From Desulfobacteraceae bacterium (GTDB taxonomy: Bacteria > Desulfobacterota > Desulfobacteria > Desulfobacterales > Desulfobacteraceae): a DNA stretch of 5,571 nucleotides. The DNA is taken from the NCBI GenBank assembly GCA_022712835.1, contig JAFLJU010000095.1:1-5571 (forward strand), written 5' to 3'. Made by a program: the position numbers and the translations under genes. Under the pieces are notes generated by a model that made no database searches, was not told where the DNA came from, and saw only the letters and a program-made list of their open reading frames with translations. Below are positions 5,184 through 5,571 of this stretch, in pieces (position 1 is the first letter of the stretch; every line of letters begins with the position of its first letter).

Positions 5184-5571
5184 ATGAATCAGGCAATTTC
5201 AAAATCTTCACTTTTCCGAATCAGCGAGTTCATCTCGGCGAATATGGGACTTGATTTTCCTAAAGACCGCTGGCCTGATCTTGAAAGAGGCATCAAGTCA
5301 GTCAGCCGTGATTTCAATTATAAAAATCCGGAATCGTGCATCCAATGGATTCTTTCTTCACCCCTCACAAAAAGTTTGATTGAGATTATAGCAAGTCATC
5401 TAACCATTGGAGAAACGTATTTTTTTAGAAATCAAAACATTTTTAATGCACTAGAAAAGCAGATTCTTCCGGAACTCATCCACTCACGGCGAAAGACCGG
5501 CAGGCATCTTAGATTCTGGAGCGCGGCCTGTGCCAGCGGTGAGGAACCATATTCCCTGGCAATATTGCTAT
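5184..5571 (+). CDS. cheR: CheR-type receptor methyltransferase, N-terminal part (cut by window edge)
   Basis: 129 codons are visible and the frame is open at the right edge. CheR methylates glutamates of chemoreceptors with S-adenosylmethionine, in the cytoplasm. The N-terminal helical domain spans about residues 8-70. It is followed by HLTIGETYFFR (72-82), the CheR linker motif in its 'ETYFFR' form, and by RFWSAACASGEEPYSLAILL (110-129), SAM motif I with the typical ACASGEEPYS. The catalytic core beyond is outside the window, so a C-terminal TPR extension as in WspC-like proteins cannot be checked. The ATG is supported by AAAGG (5174-5178) five bases upstream. The gap to cheW is 23 bases, consistent with one transcript. 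Possible Wsp-like subgroup is inferred from the motif variant and the gene order. Confidence 0.92.
   Translation, partial: MNQAISKSSLFRISEFISANMGLDFPKDRWPDLERGIKSVSRDFNYKNPESCIQWILSSPLTKSLIEIIASHLTIGETYFFRNQNIFNALEKQILPELIHSRRKTGRHLRFWSAACASGEEPYSLAILL

Overview
The window suggests a Gram-negative bacterium of moderate GC content, most likely a sulfate-reducing deltaproteobacterium (Desulfobacteraceae-like). That placement is inferred from gene style only: an HD-GYP signalling protein, a serralysin-type type I secretion substrate with DUF4214 repeats, a BCCT osmolyte carrier and a CheW-CheR chemosensory pair. I could not confirm it by any search. No rRNA, tRNA, CRISPR array or intact insertion sequence is visible.

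Left part (1-794). The C-terminus of a probable HD-GYP cyclic-di-GMP phosphodiesterase ends at 190. About 600 bases with no confident gene follow. They hold one doubtful antisense ORF (109-366, minus) and several inverted repeats. The best is a 13-bp stem (654-666 with 761-773) that closes a branched structure ending 7 bases before the ribosome binding site of the next gene. It looks like a structured 5' leader and matches no riboswitch class I recognise.

Middle part (795-2505). A 520-residue zinc metalloprotease of the serralysin/M10 family carries HEIGHGLGLRH, a Met-turn, one remnant of an RTX repeat and two DUF4214 repeats. A run of nine Gs in its 3' third could switch off the C-terminal secretion region by slippage. 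Behind it on the minus strand is the last 43 codons of a response-regulator receiver domain with no start and no upstream remainder. Inside that relic is a strong hairpin that may now terminate the protease transcript.

Transporter part (2568-4149, minus strand). A GTG-initiated BCCT carrier with the complete betaine-type aromatic box overlaps by 8 bases a 30-codon ORF that encodes a single-span membrane peptide with its own good ribosome binding site. This translationally coupled micro-protein is the most interesting candidate for something undescribed in the window.

Right part (4150-5571). A 560-base divergent region contains good sigma70-like promoters in both directions and a hairpin leader. 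It is followed by cheW and the first 129 codons of cheR, spaced 23 bases apart. The CheR is of the 'ETYFFR' type and the CheW-CheR order resembles the start of Wsp-like alternative chemosensory operons. Together with the HD-GYP end this gives the neighbourhood a signalling flavour, but no direct functional link with the protease or transporter can be shown.
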